A stretch of 64,000 nt of DNA, from assembly GCA_049115735.1 (NCBI GenBank), contig JAGDZP010000024.1, positions 7,781 through 71,780 of the forward strand, in the 5' to 3' direction. Of this stretch, positions 9,412 to 18,717 are shown one piece after another. Positions within the stretch are counted from its first letter, which is position 1. Every line of letters begins with the position of its first letter. The notes below the pieces were generated by a model that was given only the letters and a program-made list of their open reading frames with translations, did not search any database and was not told the origin of the DNA. The translations under genes and the position numbers were made by a program. The DNA is from CAXBNB01 sp049115735. Its GTDB lineage: Bacteria; Bacteroidota; Bacteroidia; Cytophagales; Cyclobacteriaceae.

Positions 9412-12400
9412 ATGAAAAGAAATCTTATACGGAAATTGTATACTTTGATGAAGTATTCATTCTTTATTATAACAATTCAAACTATCAGCCTTAATCTTCT
9501 TTTAGCTGATATATCGAACGCGCAAAAAGCTCAGAGTATAAGAGAAGTAGCTATTTCTCTGGAGTCTCGACAAGATATACTTGTCAATATACTTGAGGAA
9601 ATCGAATCCAAAACGGATTATAAGTTTGCCTATAATGGTAGGGTCAACAAAAAGGTTAACCTATTATGGATCAAAAGGCAAAAAATGTCAGTGTTTGAAA
9701 TACTTTCCGAAATAGCTAATCAGACTGAACTGGACTTCAAACAAGTCAATAAAACAATCAATGTTAGTCGTTCTAAAAACAAGCTCGGTGGGGCGGTAAA
9801 AACACCTGTAGTTAGGTTAGCTGACGTAGATATAGTAGGTAAAATTGTTGATGAGAATGGTCAGGGACTCCCTGGTGCTTCTGTTGTTGTAAAAGGTACA
9901 TCTAATGGAGTAACCACTAATTTAGAAGGTGATTATAAACTCAGTGTTCCAGAGAATGCTGTTTTAGTAGTTTCTTTTGTAGGATATGTAAGCCAGGAAG
10001 TGGACATTGCTGGGAGGAGTACTATTGACCTACAATTGGAGTTGGATGCTGCACAACTAGATGAGGTTGTTGTAGTCGGTTATGGTACTGTGAAAAAAAG
10101 GGATATGACATCAGCTATTGCACAGGTGAGCAGCGGAGATATTGATAAAAGGGTCGCTACAAGACTTGATGATGCTTTGCAGGGAAAAATGGCTGGGGTT
10201 TTGATACAACAAACCAGTGGTGTACCTGGTGCTGCCCCGGTAATAAGAATAAGGGGAACGAATTCTATAACTGAAGGCAATCAACCCTTATTTGTAATTG
10301 ATGGTATGCCAATCGAAGATGCTGTAATTATTGCCAATTTGAACATGAACGATGTTGCGAGTGTTGAGGTGCTCAAAGATGCAGCTTCTGCGGCAATTTA
10401 TGGATCAAGGGGTTCTAATGGTGTAGTTATAGTTACAACGAAAAAGGGCAGGTCAGGAGCACCGCAAATAACTTATAGTGCTCATTATGGTGTTCAGCAA
10501 GCCGAAAAAAGGCTAGACCTACTTACTGGACCAGAATATGCAGAATATGCTATTGAAAGAAGAGAATGGTTAATAAGCCAGAACCCGGCTTATGACCTAA
10601 ATACACCCAATGCCGACCGGCCTAGAAAACTTAGGATAGACCCTAACTGGGCCTCCGGGAATGTACAAACATTTGATCCACAGGACGAAATTTTCAGGAC
10701 TGCACCTATTCAAAGTCATAATTTATCAATTTCTGGAGGTAGTGAAAACACTACATACCTTATGTCGATGGCCATTCTTGACCAGGAAGGGATCGTTAAA
10801 AATACCTCTTTTGATAGGTATGCTTTTAGGATTAACCTGGAGTCACAAATACAAAAAAGAATTAAAGTAGGTTTGAACCTGGCACCTTCTTTTTCCACCC
10901 AGATGGACAATAATTCTGAAGGGAAAGACCAGGGAATTTCCGGCGCATTAAGGAGCCCTCCAATTTTTGACTGGAATGATATCTATTGGGATGAAAGTAG
11001 TCAACGCCATGCGCATGATTACCTGAATGAAGTTGGAAATAATACTAATGGTCTGCCATTTAGGATGTATGGTATGGATCATATAGAACAGGAATTTAAA
11101 AGAAACCAACTTCTGTCCAGTGCATTTATTAATGTAGACTTAATAGAAGGCCTTAGTTATAGAACAACCATACATTATAGGCAAAATAGTCTAAAATCCA
11201 ATGATTATAGAGATCTCAAAGCGGGTAACGGAGTAAGAAGTGCTAAGATTGGAAATGGTTATAATACTAATTGGACACTGGAGAATACGCTTAATTATTC
11301 GAAGTTGATTGGCAAGCATTCCATTACCGGCCTGGTTGGTTATAGTAGTCAAAAGGACTATTCTGAAGACACTAGGTTTGAAGGACGTGGATTTGTGAAT
11401 GACATCATTCTTTCCTTAGGGGCAGCTGCCTCGATCCCTGCATGGAGCCATGATATTCAAGAGTGGTCCTTGCTTTCATCCTTCGCGCGTGCCACTTATA
11501 GCTACGACTCACGTTATATGCTTACGGCTAGTATTAGAAGAGACGGAAGTTCCAGATTTGGAGCGAATAACAAGTGGGGGATTTTTCCAGCGGTTTCAGC
11601 CGCTTGGAGAATAAGTGACGAAAGTTTTATGAGCTCCCAAACTACATTCAATAATTTGAAATTGAGGGGTAGTTTTGGTGTTACCGGAAACAACAGGATA
11701 GGAAATTATCGACCGTTTGCAGCACTTTTTTCCTCAAATGCAATCTTGGGTTCAGGGGGATCAAATGTCGTGGGCTTAATTCCCGGATCATTTGAAAACC
11801 AGGATTTGTCTTGGGAAAAGAACCAAACAGTAAACCTAGGGTTGGATATTGGTATTTTACAAGACAAGATGACTTTTGCGTTCGATGTGTACAAAAGTAA
11901 TACTAAAGATTTATTGCTCAATGTACCAGTACCGCACACCACGGGCTTTGGATCTGCAATCCAGAACATTGGTGAGGTGCAGAACAAAGGTTTTGAAATA
12001 GAGATATCATCGAACAATATTACAACATCGAATTTCTCATGGACTTCCAGTATTGTATTTTCATACAATCAAAATAAAGTCTTAAAAATGGGCCCAGATG
12101 GATCTCCCATTAAAAATGGGGATTTTTGGTGCCGCGATTGTAGCTATACAGGAATTGGCTATCCGATAGGAAGTTTTAACTTGTACGAAACTGACGGAAT
12201 ATACATGTCTCAGGCAGAGGTGGATGCCGTTCCCCAATTTGCTGATGAAGGTGTTGGTGATGTAAAATGGGTTGATGTTAATGGTGATGGAGACGTAAAT
12301 GCACTTGATAGAAGACCTCTTGGTAACCCAACTCCCATAACTAATTTTGGTATAACCAATACCCTAAATTACAAGGGTTTCGATTTGAATTTATTCATAA

Positions 12401-12903
12401 ATGGAGCTGGCGGACATGAAACTTTTTTCGCCTGGAGCAGATACATAAGTAGGCCAAGTACAGGGGTATTACTCAAAGAATGGACCAACAGATATAGATC
12501 CCCTGAGAACCCAGGAAATGGAATTGTGCCACAAGGAACTTCAGATACAGGTACCAATGGTGGTCAGGAGGAGAATGACAGGTGGTTATATGATTCTGAT
12601 TGGTGGAGGATTAAGAATCTAACACTGGGTTATACTTTCCCTGCTGCTTCGTTGGAAAAGCTTAAGATTTCCTCTTTTAGGCTGTATGTTTCGGCGGATA
12701 ATTTGTTTTTGAACACCAAATATCCCGGATTTAATCCTGAAGGAGGGCTTAAGCCTAACCCAGATCAGGGAACGACTCAATCAGAGAGTGTGTTTAACTC
12801 TAGGTTTTCTCAAAACCAGTCTCCAAGTTTCAACCTTGGGATGGACTTTGGATCCTCACCACTTGCCAAGAGGTTTATTGTTGGCTTGAATATTACTTTT
12901 TAA
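9412..12903 (+). CDS. SusC/RagA-family TonB-dependent outer membrane transporter with STN signalling domain
   Basis: A 1163-residue outer membrane porin for glycan fragments. After a signal peptide (about 1-38) come an STN domain (about 50-120), a carboxypeptidase-regulatory-like beta domain (141-213, 'IVGKIVDENGQGLPGASV'), the TonB-contact motif 'DEVVVVGYG' (217-225), a plug domain ('VASVEVLKDAASAAIYGSRG') and a beta-barrel ending in 'VGLNITF'. The STN domain is found in transporters that signal through FecR to an ECF sigma factor, exactly the two genes upstream. SusD follows after 19 bases, forming the usual import pair. Length and domain order are normal. The substrate is inferred to be a sulfated oligosaccharide from the surrounding sulfatases. 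Confidence 0.96.
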   Translation: MKRNLIRKLYTLMKYSFFIITIQTISLNLLLADISNAQKAQSIREVAISLESRQDILVNILEEIESKTDYKFAYNGRVNKKVNLLWIKRQKMSVFEILSEIANQTELDFKQVNKTINVSRSKNKLGGAVKTPVVRLADVDIVGKIVDENGQGLPGASVVVKGTSNGVTTNLEGDYKLSVPENAVLVVSFVGYVSQEVDIAGRSTIDLQLELDAAQLDEVVVVGYGTVKKRDMTSAIAQVSSGDIDKRVATRLDDALQGKMAGVLIQQTSGVPGAAPVIRIRGTNSITEGNQPLFVIDGMPIEDAVIIANLNMNDVASVEVLKDAASAAIYGSRGSNGVVIVTTKKGRSGAPQITYSAHYGVQQAEKRLDLLTGPEYAEYAIERREWLISQNPAYDLNTPNADRPRKLRIDPNWASGNVQTFDPQDEIFRTAPIQSHNLSISGGSENTTYLMSMAILDQEGIVKNTSFDRYAFRINLESQIQKRIKVGLNLAPSFSTQMDNNSEGKDQGISGALRSPPIFDWNDIYWDESSQRHAHDYLNEVGNNTNGLPFRMYGMDHIEQEFKRNQLLSSAFINVDLIEGLSYRTTIHYRQNSLKSNDYRDLKAGNGVRSAKIGNGYNTNWTLENTLNYSKLIGKHSITGLVGYSSQKDYSEDTRFEGRGFVNDIILSLGAAASIPAWSHDIQEWSLLSSFARATYSYDSRYMLTASIRRDGSSRFGANNKWGIFPAVSAAWRISDESFMSSQTTFNNLKLRGSFGVTGNNRIGNYRPFAALFSSNAILGSGGSNVVGLIPGSFENQDLSWEKNQTVNLGLDIGILQDKMTFAFDVYKSNTKDLLLNVPVPHTTGFGSAIQNIGEVQNKGFEIEISSNNITTSNFSWTSSIVFSYNQNKVLKMGPDGSPIKNGDFWCRDCSYTGIGYPIGSFNLYETDGIYMSQAEVDAVPQFADEGVGDVKWVDVNGDGDVNALDRRPLGNPTPITNFGITNTLNYKGFDLNLFINGAGGHETFFAWSRYISRPSTGVLLKEWTNRYRSPENPGNGIVPQGTSDTGTNGGQEENDRWLYDSDWWRIKNLTLGYTFPAASLEKLKISSFRLYVSADNLFLNTKYPGFNPEGGLKPNPDQGTTQSESVFNSRFSQNQSPSFNLGMDFGSSPLAKRFIVGLNITF

Positions 12904-12922
12904 TCAATCAAAAAAAGAAATC

Positions 12923-14290
12923 ATGAAAAAATATTTAATATGCTCTTTACTGGTTGTGTTTTTAATTGGATGTAAAGAAGACTTTCTTGAATTAACCCCC
13001 CAATCAAATTTGACTGGGAATCAATTTTATCAGAATGAAGCGGATTTTGAAACGGCGATTGCAGGGATTTATTATCAATGGGCTGAAATGACTGTAAGGC
13101 CGCTATATCAGGCTGAGTTCAGATCGGATAACCTAAGATATTGGAGATTGCTATATAATGAATTTTCATCCAATAATTGGGGACCTAGTTCAACCTCAGT
13201 CATTTGGGGTAATTTTTATCAGACTGTAATCCATCCTTCAAACGTAATCATAAATACGATTGATGATATTGAAATGGATGCCGCAACTAAAAGTAGAATA
13301 AAGGGTGAAGCGCTCTTCTTTAGAGGGTATGCCTATTACTGGTTGAATATGTGGTTTGAAGGAGTTCCACTTGTAACTAAACCTTTGACCATTGATGAGT
13401 CATTTCAATTGAGTAGATCGTCAGTAGCGGAGACATGGGCTCAGGCAGAGTCTGATTTGTCTGAGGCATATTCATTGTTGCCACCAAACGAATCTGCTAA
13501 AGGTAGGGTAAACAAATATGCAGCTGAAATGTTCCTGGCAAGAACCTATATGCAACAGCAAAAATGGGGTCAGGCAGAAACAGCTCTAGAGGATATTTTC
13601 AACAATAGTGGTGCATCTTTGGATCCTGATTGGGCTAAAATGTGGAGCACAGAAGGACAGGCCAATTCTAATGAAAACATGCTGGTCAGTATTTGGAATG
13701 AAGCCAATTCTGACGATGATATGTCTCAAATAATAAAGTGTATCGATTGCCTACACCAAGGTGCAGGTTTTATTGAATATGAGCCTGGATTAGTGGAGTC
13801 ATTCGAGGATGGGGATATCCGCCGAGATGAAACAGTACAACTTGTCGGTGGGCAAGCTTTAAACTTAAAACATGATTTTGGAATAATAGCTGGTGGTTAT
13901 TGGGTTGCAGATTTCGTTGTGATAAGGTTTACAGATGTCCAATTATTGTATGCTGAGGCAATATCCATGAATGCGGGTTCTGCTCAACAACAATCTCTTG
14001 ATCTCATGAATGAGACAAGAAATAGGGCAGGTCTTACGAATGATATTGTACTGGCAGATGTATCTACCTTAGATGACTTTGTGGAAGCTATTTTAGCGGA
14101 GCGAAGAGCTGAGTTCGTGTTTGAAAGTCAGCGATATGCGGACCTGAAAAGGCATGGAAAATTAGTTGAAAAGCTAAATGCCATCGGTTACAACTTTGAT
14201 GAAAACTTCAATAGGATTCCAATACCTGCTTCTGAAATAGATAAAATGAATGGTGTATTGGTTCAGAATCCTGGATATGAAGGTTTATAA
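12923..14290 (+). CDS. SusD/RagB-family surface glycan-binding lipoprotein
   Basis: A 455-residue lipoprotein that forms the lid of the SusC porin and captures glycans at the cell surface. The lipobox 'FLIGC' places the lipidated Cys at 17, followed by 'KEDFLELTPQSN', a usual SusD start. The N-terminal half holds the TPR-like helices ('RIKGEALFFRGYAYYWL'). The C-terminal part has 'EAILAERRAEFVFESQRYADLKRHG' motif elements typical of the family, and 'RIPIPASEIDKMNG' near the end. At 455 residues it is shorter than many SusD proteins but complete. It is 19 bases after susC and surely in the same operon. It is the only SusD in the window. Confidence 0.95.
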   Translation: MKKYLICSLLVVFLIGCKEDFLELTPQSNLTGNQFYQNEADFETAIAGIYYQWAEMTVRPLYQAEFRSDNLRYWRLLYNEFSSNNWGPSSTSVIWGNFYQTVIHPSNVIINTIDDIEMDAATKSRIKGEALFFRGYAYYWLNMWFEGVPLVTKPLTIDESFQLSRSSVAETWAQAESDLSEAYSLLPPNESAKGRVNKYAAEMFLARTYMQQQKWGQAETALEDIFNNSGASLDPDWAKMWSTEGQANSNENMLVSIWNEANSDDDMSQIIKCIDCLHQGAGFIEYEPGLVESFEDGDIRRDETVQLVGGQALNLKHDFGIIAGGYWVADFVVIRFTDVQLLYAEAISMNAGSAQQQSLDLMNETRNRAGLTNDIVLADVSTLDDFVEAILAERRAEFVFESQRYADLKRHGKLVEKLNAIGYNFDENFNRIPIPASEIDKMNGVLVQNPGYEGL

Positions 14291-14331
14291 AAAAAGCAAA
14301 TAACTACTTCGATTTAGTTTATTATTTAGAT

Positions 14332-14360
14332 GGGGGTTCGACTTGAACCGTTGAACCCTC
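14332..14360 (+). terminator. Strong hairpin after susD
   Basis: Bases 14332-14342 pair with 14350-14360 (core GGGTTCGAC with GTTGAACCC, two G-T wobbles) around a 7-base loop. No T-run follows on the plus strand. It may stabilise the 3' end of the susCD message or cause partial termination before the next sulfatase. Confidence 0.4.
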
Positions 14361-14473
14361 AACTACTAATATACCTTACATACTAGAGTACTGTATTGGG
14401 CTGTAATAATCTGTTGTATGTGCAATGGACCAGCAAGGTAAACAGTTAAAAATCAAATCAAAATTCTCGAAAA

Positions 14474-15997
14474 ATGAATAAGAAAATCCAATGTGTTATT
14501 GGGATTAACTTTATTGTTATTATTTTAATTTCTACCAGTTTCAAAGGTGCACGAGAGGAACAAAAAGACCAAAAACTTCCCAACATCATCCTTTTGATGG
14601 GCGATGATCATGGATGGGACGAAGTGGGATATAATGGACATCCTCATGTAAAAACACCTGTGTTAGATGAAATGAGTAGGCAGGGTTTAAGGATGGATAA
14701 TTTCCGTTCCGGGCATCCATCTTGTAGTCCAACACGGGGTAGTTTCATGACCGGAAGGCATCCTAATCGTTATGGCACTTTTTATCCGGGTTGCTCCATT
14801 CGACCTGAAGAAATTACCATAGCACACATTTTTGGTAAAGCGGGCTATGCGTCTGCCCACTTTGGCAAATGGCACCTGGGACCAGTAAAAAGTGAATCAC
14901 CTACAAATCCAAGTGCTATGGGTTTTGATGAATGGCTATCACACGATAATTTCTTTGAAATGAATCCTCAGCTTTCCAGAAATGGAGCAGCTCCGGAACA
15001 GATTGAAGGAGAAGGATCACAAATTGTGGTGGATGAAGCAATTCAGTTTATCAAAAGGTCGAAAAATAACAAAGAGCCATTTTTTATTGTGATATGGTAC
15101 GGCTCCCCACATGAACCTTATAGTGGCCTACCCGAAGATCTTGGTATTTACGATGACCTCCCAGCTGATTATGCAAACAAGACGGTAGGGTTGACATCAA
15201 ATAAAACAGGAGACCGAGTTCAAAGACCATTGAGAGAAGTTCTAAGGGAACGATATGCAGAAATCACAGCCATGGATCGTTCCATTGGTGTTTTAAGAGA
15301 CTTCCTAAAACAAGAAAAGTTGAAAGAAAATACCTTATTGTGGTATTGTGGCGACAATGGCACTCCACCAAGTGCAGCACGCACGGGCATGAGCCTACGA
15401 GGAGAGAAAGGGATGATGTATGAAGGAGGGATTCGTGTTCCCAGCGTAATTGAGTGGCCAGTACGGATCAAATCAGGGATGGTGAGTCAGCTCAACTCTG
15501 TAACCAGCGACATGTTGCCTACATTCTGTGAATTAATAGGCCAGCCATTACCAGATCGGCCATTGGATGGAATAAGTCTGTTACCTATGATAGATGGTGA
15601 GATGGATACCCGACCTTCCCCCATGTTCTTTTGGGATATTGAAGGCCAGATAGCAATCAATGAAGAATCTGAGGCTTATATCGACATGGGCCTACAAGAG
15701 GGTACCATACCATTGGTTAAGAAGTTGCGGGGTAAGTTTACCAGGACGTTTGTTAACTGGCGCTATCCCAAAGTTTCTGAAAATGATGTTGGTGGTCCAA
15801 GAACCATGATTGATAACAGGTATAAGTTGGTTATCGATCAGGAATCCGATATAGAGTTGTTCGATCTGATAGAAGATCGAGCTGAGAGCAACAACCTGGT
15901 TAATTCAAAGCCCGATATTGCTGAGAAGATGCAAAAACAACTATATGATTGGCAACAATCAGTACTTCAAAGTTTGTCGGGGGTAGATTATGACTAA
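14474..15997 (+). CDS. Exported S1-family sulfatase (CSPTR)
   Basis: A 507-residue formylglycine sulfatase. A signal peptide or membrane anchor spans about 7-22. The catalytic start is 'LPNIILLMGDDHGWDEVG', with the Asp pair at 44-45. The maturation motif is Cys84-Ser-Pro-Thr-Arg88. 'HFGKWHLGP' and 'YCGDNGTPP' give further active-site positions. It lies 183 bases after susD beyond a hairpin, so it may be a distal gene of the SusCD operon. The sequence near 'ARTGMSLRGEKGMMYEGG' keeps the expected Lys region. Length is normal. The sulfate position it attacks cannot be told. Confidence 0.93.
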   Translation: MNKKIQCVIGINFIVIILISTSFKGAREEQKDQKLPNIILLMGDDHGWDEVGYNGHPHVKTPVLDEMSRQGLRMDNFRSGHPSCSPTRGSFMTGRHPNRYGTFYPGCSIRPEEITIAHIFGKAGYASAHFGKWHLGPVKSESPTNPSAMGFDEWLSHDNFFEMNPQLSRNGAAPEQIEGEGSQIVVDEAIQFIKRSKNNKEPFFIVIWYGSPHEPYSGLPEDLGIYDDLPADYANKTVGLTSNKTGDRVQRPLREVLRERYAEITAMDRSIGVLRDFLKQEKLKENTLLWYCGDNGTPPSAARTGMSLRGEKGMMYEGGIRVPSVIEWPVRIKSGMVSQLNSVTSDMLPTFCELIGQPLPDRPLDGISLLPMIDGEMDTRPSPMFFWDIEGQIAINEESEAYIDMGLQEGTIPLVKKLRGKFTRTFVNWRYPKVSENDVGGPRTMIDNRYKLVIDQESDIELFDLIEDRAESNNLVNSKPDIAEKMQKQLYDWQQSVLQSLSGVDYD

Positions 15998-16407
15998 CAC
16001 TCGACTCTTTTCTAAGTAGTGGTCTTTTAAAGTTTACCATATAATTAAATAGGTTGAATCCAATAGTATTGGAGGTGCTCCAATTGGGTAAATAACAAGC
16101 TATAGATAACGAATGGTTAAGGCAGCATATATTATTTAACAAGGCTGTATACATCTAATAAACATTAAGACAACAAATGAAATCAAGACTGGATTATTTC
16201 CTAGGACAATTCCTTAGTTTAATGGTAATTACTTACCCGTTATTACCAGTTTCTTTCAAATTAATTCATGTAGTTCTACACAGGAAAAACCAGGCTTCAA
16301 ACATGGTTTACCGAAGATCAGAGACTTTCTCTGGGAGCCTACTATGTATATATAAGTAAGCTGTAATGACAGATAAAAACATACATTAATTCCTAAAACA
16401 ATGAAAT
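15998..16407 (+). other. Intergenic stretch with a small hairpin and no convincing gene
   Basis: A 7-bp inverted repeat ATTGGAG-gtg-CTCCAAT lies at 16068-16084 after the sulfatase. A 60-codon frame at 16177-16359 has no recognisable domain. Another frame across 16280-16350 gives 'KPGFKHGLPKIRDFLWEP', which could be a gene relic, but there is not enough to name a parent. Confidence 0.35.
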
Positions 16408-18717
16408 ATGATAGGTAAGTTTTTTGCATTGACATCCATAATATTGCTTTTCCCTTTTTGTGGTTTTTCTAACAATGACAATACAAACATTGCCAAAGAG
16501 CTTGAAAAGTATAACGTTATTTGGAAAACACCTAGCGAAAATCAAAATGGCTCTATGCCTCTTGGCAATGGAGATATTGGTATAAACGTATGGGCACAAA
16601 AAAACGGAGATCTTCTCTTTTACATCAGCAAGAACGATGCTTGGACTGAATATGCCCGGCTATCTAAAGTAGGCAAGGTAAGGGTGCATTTCGATAACAA
16701 CCCTTTTAAAGAAGGTACACCTTTTATTCAAAAATTAGATATCCACAGGGGAGAAATTACAATCAATTCCGGTAATAAAGACAGTACTTTTCAATTGAAA
16801 TTATGGCTAGATGCCAATAATCCACTATTGCATATTGAAACAGAGAGTAAAAAAGCCGTTGACATCACTGTTTCGACTGAGCTCTGGCGTGATACCCTAA
16901 AAATGCAAAAAAGTAGAATTGAAGTTGGCGATATGTTCAGGCAACTTTACGACTTTGGATGGGAAACCAAATACACAGGCCCTTCACCTTACCCTACCTA
17001 CGTTTACCCTGATGTAATTGCAGAGAATACCGGTAATCAGTTAATCTGGTATCATCACAATCAAAAACCTGATTATGATCCTTATGAAATCAATATGAGA
17101 ATTCAAAGTCTTGATGGATATATGGATAAAATAATACACCCATTAAGAGATAGGATTTTTGGAGCTTTGATTGAAGGAGATAATCTGGTTTACAAACAGA
17201 AAGGAGAATTAAAGACAGAAAACCCAGTCACCAAAAGTAGAATCTCGATTATTGTTCATTCCGAACACCCTTCATCTCCCGAAAAATGGATCGATAACAT
17301 TCGTTCCAAGGCAAGTGATATTGAACAAAAAGACTTAAAATCAATGTATGAAACACATTGGTTTTGGTGGAAAGAATTTTGGTCTAAAAGCTGGATTTTT
17401 GCAAGAGGGAAAGATGTGTTTGACATCAACAGAGGTTATTGCCTTCAAAGATTCAAAAATGCATGTGCAGGAAGAGGTGAATTTCCCATAAAATTTAACG
17501 GTTCGCTTTTTTCTTTAGGAAGAAATGGAGATCCTGATTTTATGAAATGGGGATCTACTGGATTTTGGTTCCAAAACCAAAGGCACATCTATTGGCCAAT
17601 GCTTGCTTCGGGCGATTTCGAATTAATGAAACCCTGGTTTGATATGTATAAAAATACGCTCGAAATATCCAGGTATCGTACAAGCAAGTATTTTAACCAC
17701 GCAGGAGCTCATTTTCCTGAAACCATCCTTTTCTGGGGAGCTGAAGTCAGCAGTCATTATAACTGGACACCTCTATATCAAAGAAATGGCATAGAAGCAG
17801 AGTGTTCATTTGTTACTTACTATTGGCAAAATGGTATAGAACAGACGCTGATGATGCTCGATTACTACCTGTATACAAAAGACAAGCAGTTTGCCAGGGA
17901 AACATTATTGCCAATGGCTGAATCTATTTTGGATTTTTTTTACAGACATTATCCGAGAAAAGATGGAAAACTGTATATCAGTCCGGGGCAGGCTCTTGAA
18001 ACTTTCCACCAGGCCGATAATCCCACTCCGGAACTAGCCGGATTGAAGTATGCATTGGAGAAATTGATTGACAACACCTATGAATTAATGAACTTTTATC
18101 AACGGCACATCTCAAAGAAATTGTTAAATGAAATTCCTGATATTCCTATTGGAAAGGACTCAACCGGAGTTGATGTAATTTTACCTGCCTATACCTACTC
18201 AAAAGCCTTTGGAAAGGAGAACGCTGAGTTATATTCAGTTTTCCCTTACCGTATTTACGGAGTAAACAAGCCAGAGCTACAAGTTGCGAAGAATACTTTT
18301 GATAAAAGAGTTGCAAGACGTTCTGTTTGCTGGTCACAGGATGCCATCCAGATGGCATATCTCGGTCTGACTGATGAAATAAGGGAAGATCTGAAAAAGA
18401 GAGCAAATTCTTTAGATGAGGTAACAAGGTTTCCTGCATTCTGGGAGTCAGCAAGTGACTGGAAACCGGATGAAGATAATGGTGGTGGATTAATGAATGC
18501 CTTTCAGGCCATGATTGTTCAAGCAGAATGCAAAGAGAAAGACAGATCAATAATACTTTTCCCCACCTGGCCGGCTGACTGGGATCTCAAATTTAAACTC
18601 CATGCCCCTCTGAATACCACCATCGAAGGTGAATTGAAGAATGGGAAAATAAAATATCTCAATGTGACTCCAAAGTCTAGAGAGAAGGATATTATCATTA
18701 AAAACTTTACCCGATGA
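16408..18717 (+). CDS. DUF5703-family (alpha/alpha)6 glycosidase-like protein
   Basis: A 769-residue exported protein with a signal peptide (about 1-21). The N-terminal beta-sandwich starts 'MPLGNGDIGINVW' (50-62), the hallmark of DUF5703 and of GH95-like enzymes, and continues with 'LLFYISKNDAWTEYARL'. The central part has Trp- and His-rich stretches ('FWFQNQRHIYWPMLASGD', 'VTYYWQNGIEQTLMMLDYY') expected of an (alpha/alpha)6 barrel. A final small beta domain ends 'KSREKDIIIKNFTR'. Relatives in this clan cleave alpha-linked deoxyhexoses or galactosides, so a similar debranching role is possible but unproven. Its stop overlaps the next sulfatase start (ATGA at 18714-18717), which implies translational coupling. 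Confidence 0.7.
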   Translation: MIGKFFALTSIILLFPFCGFSNNDNTNIAKELEKYNVIWKTPSENQNGSMPLGNGDIGINVWAQKNGDLLFYISKNDAWTEYARLSKVGKVRVHFDNNPFKEGTPFIQKLDIHRGEITINSGNKDSTFQLKLWLDANNPLLHIETESKKAVDITVSTELWRDTLKMQKSRIEVGDMFRQLYDFGWETKYTGPSPYPTYVYPDVIAENTGNQLIWYHHNQKPDYDPYEINMRIQSLDGYMDKIIHPLRDRIFGALIEGDNLVYKQKGELKTENPVTKSRISIIVHSEHPSSPEKWIDNIRSKASDIEQKDLKSMYETHWFWWKEFWSKSWIFARGKDVFDINRGYCLQRFKNACAGRGEFPIKFNGSLFSLGRNGDPDFMKWGSTGFWFQNQRHIYWPMLASGDFELMKPWFDMYKNTLEISRYRTSKYFNHAGAHFPETILFWGAEVSSHYNWTPLYQRNGIEAECSFVTYYWQNGIEQTLMMLDYYLYTKDKQFARETLLPMAESILDFFYRHYPRKDGKLYISPGQALETFHQADNPTPELAGLKYALEKLIDNTYELMNFYQRHISKKLLNEIPDIPIGKDSTGVDVILPAYTYSKAFGKENAELYSVFPYRIYGVNKPELQVAKNTFDKRVARRSVCWSQDAIQMAYLGLTDEIREDLKKRANSLDEVTRFPAFWESASDWKPDEDNGGGLMNAFQAMIVQAECKEKDRSIILFPTWPADWDLKFKLHAPLNTTIEGELKNGKIKYLNVTPKSREKDIIIKNFTR

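Noticed and set aside
16177..16359. 60-codon frame before the DUF5703 gene
   Set aside because: No homology I can name; mixed hydrophobic and basic composition without a complete signal peptide and no downstream domain.
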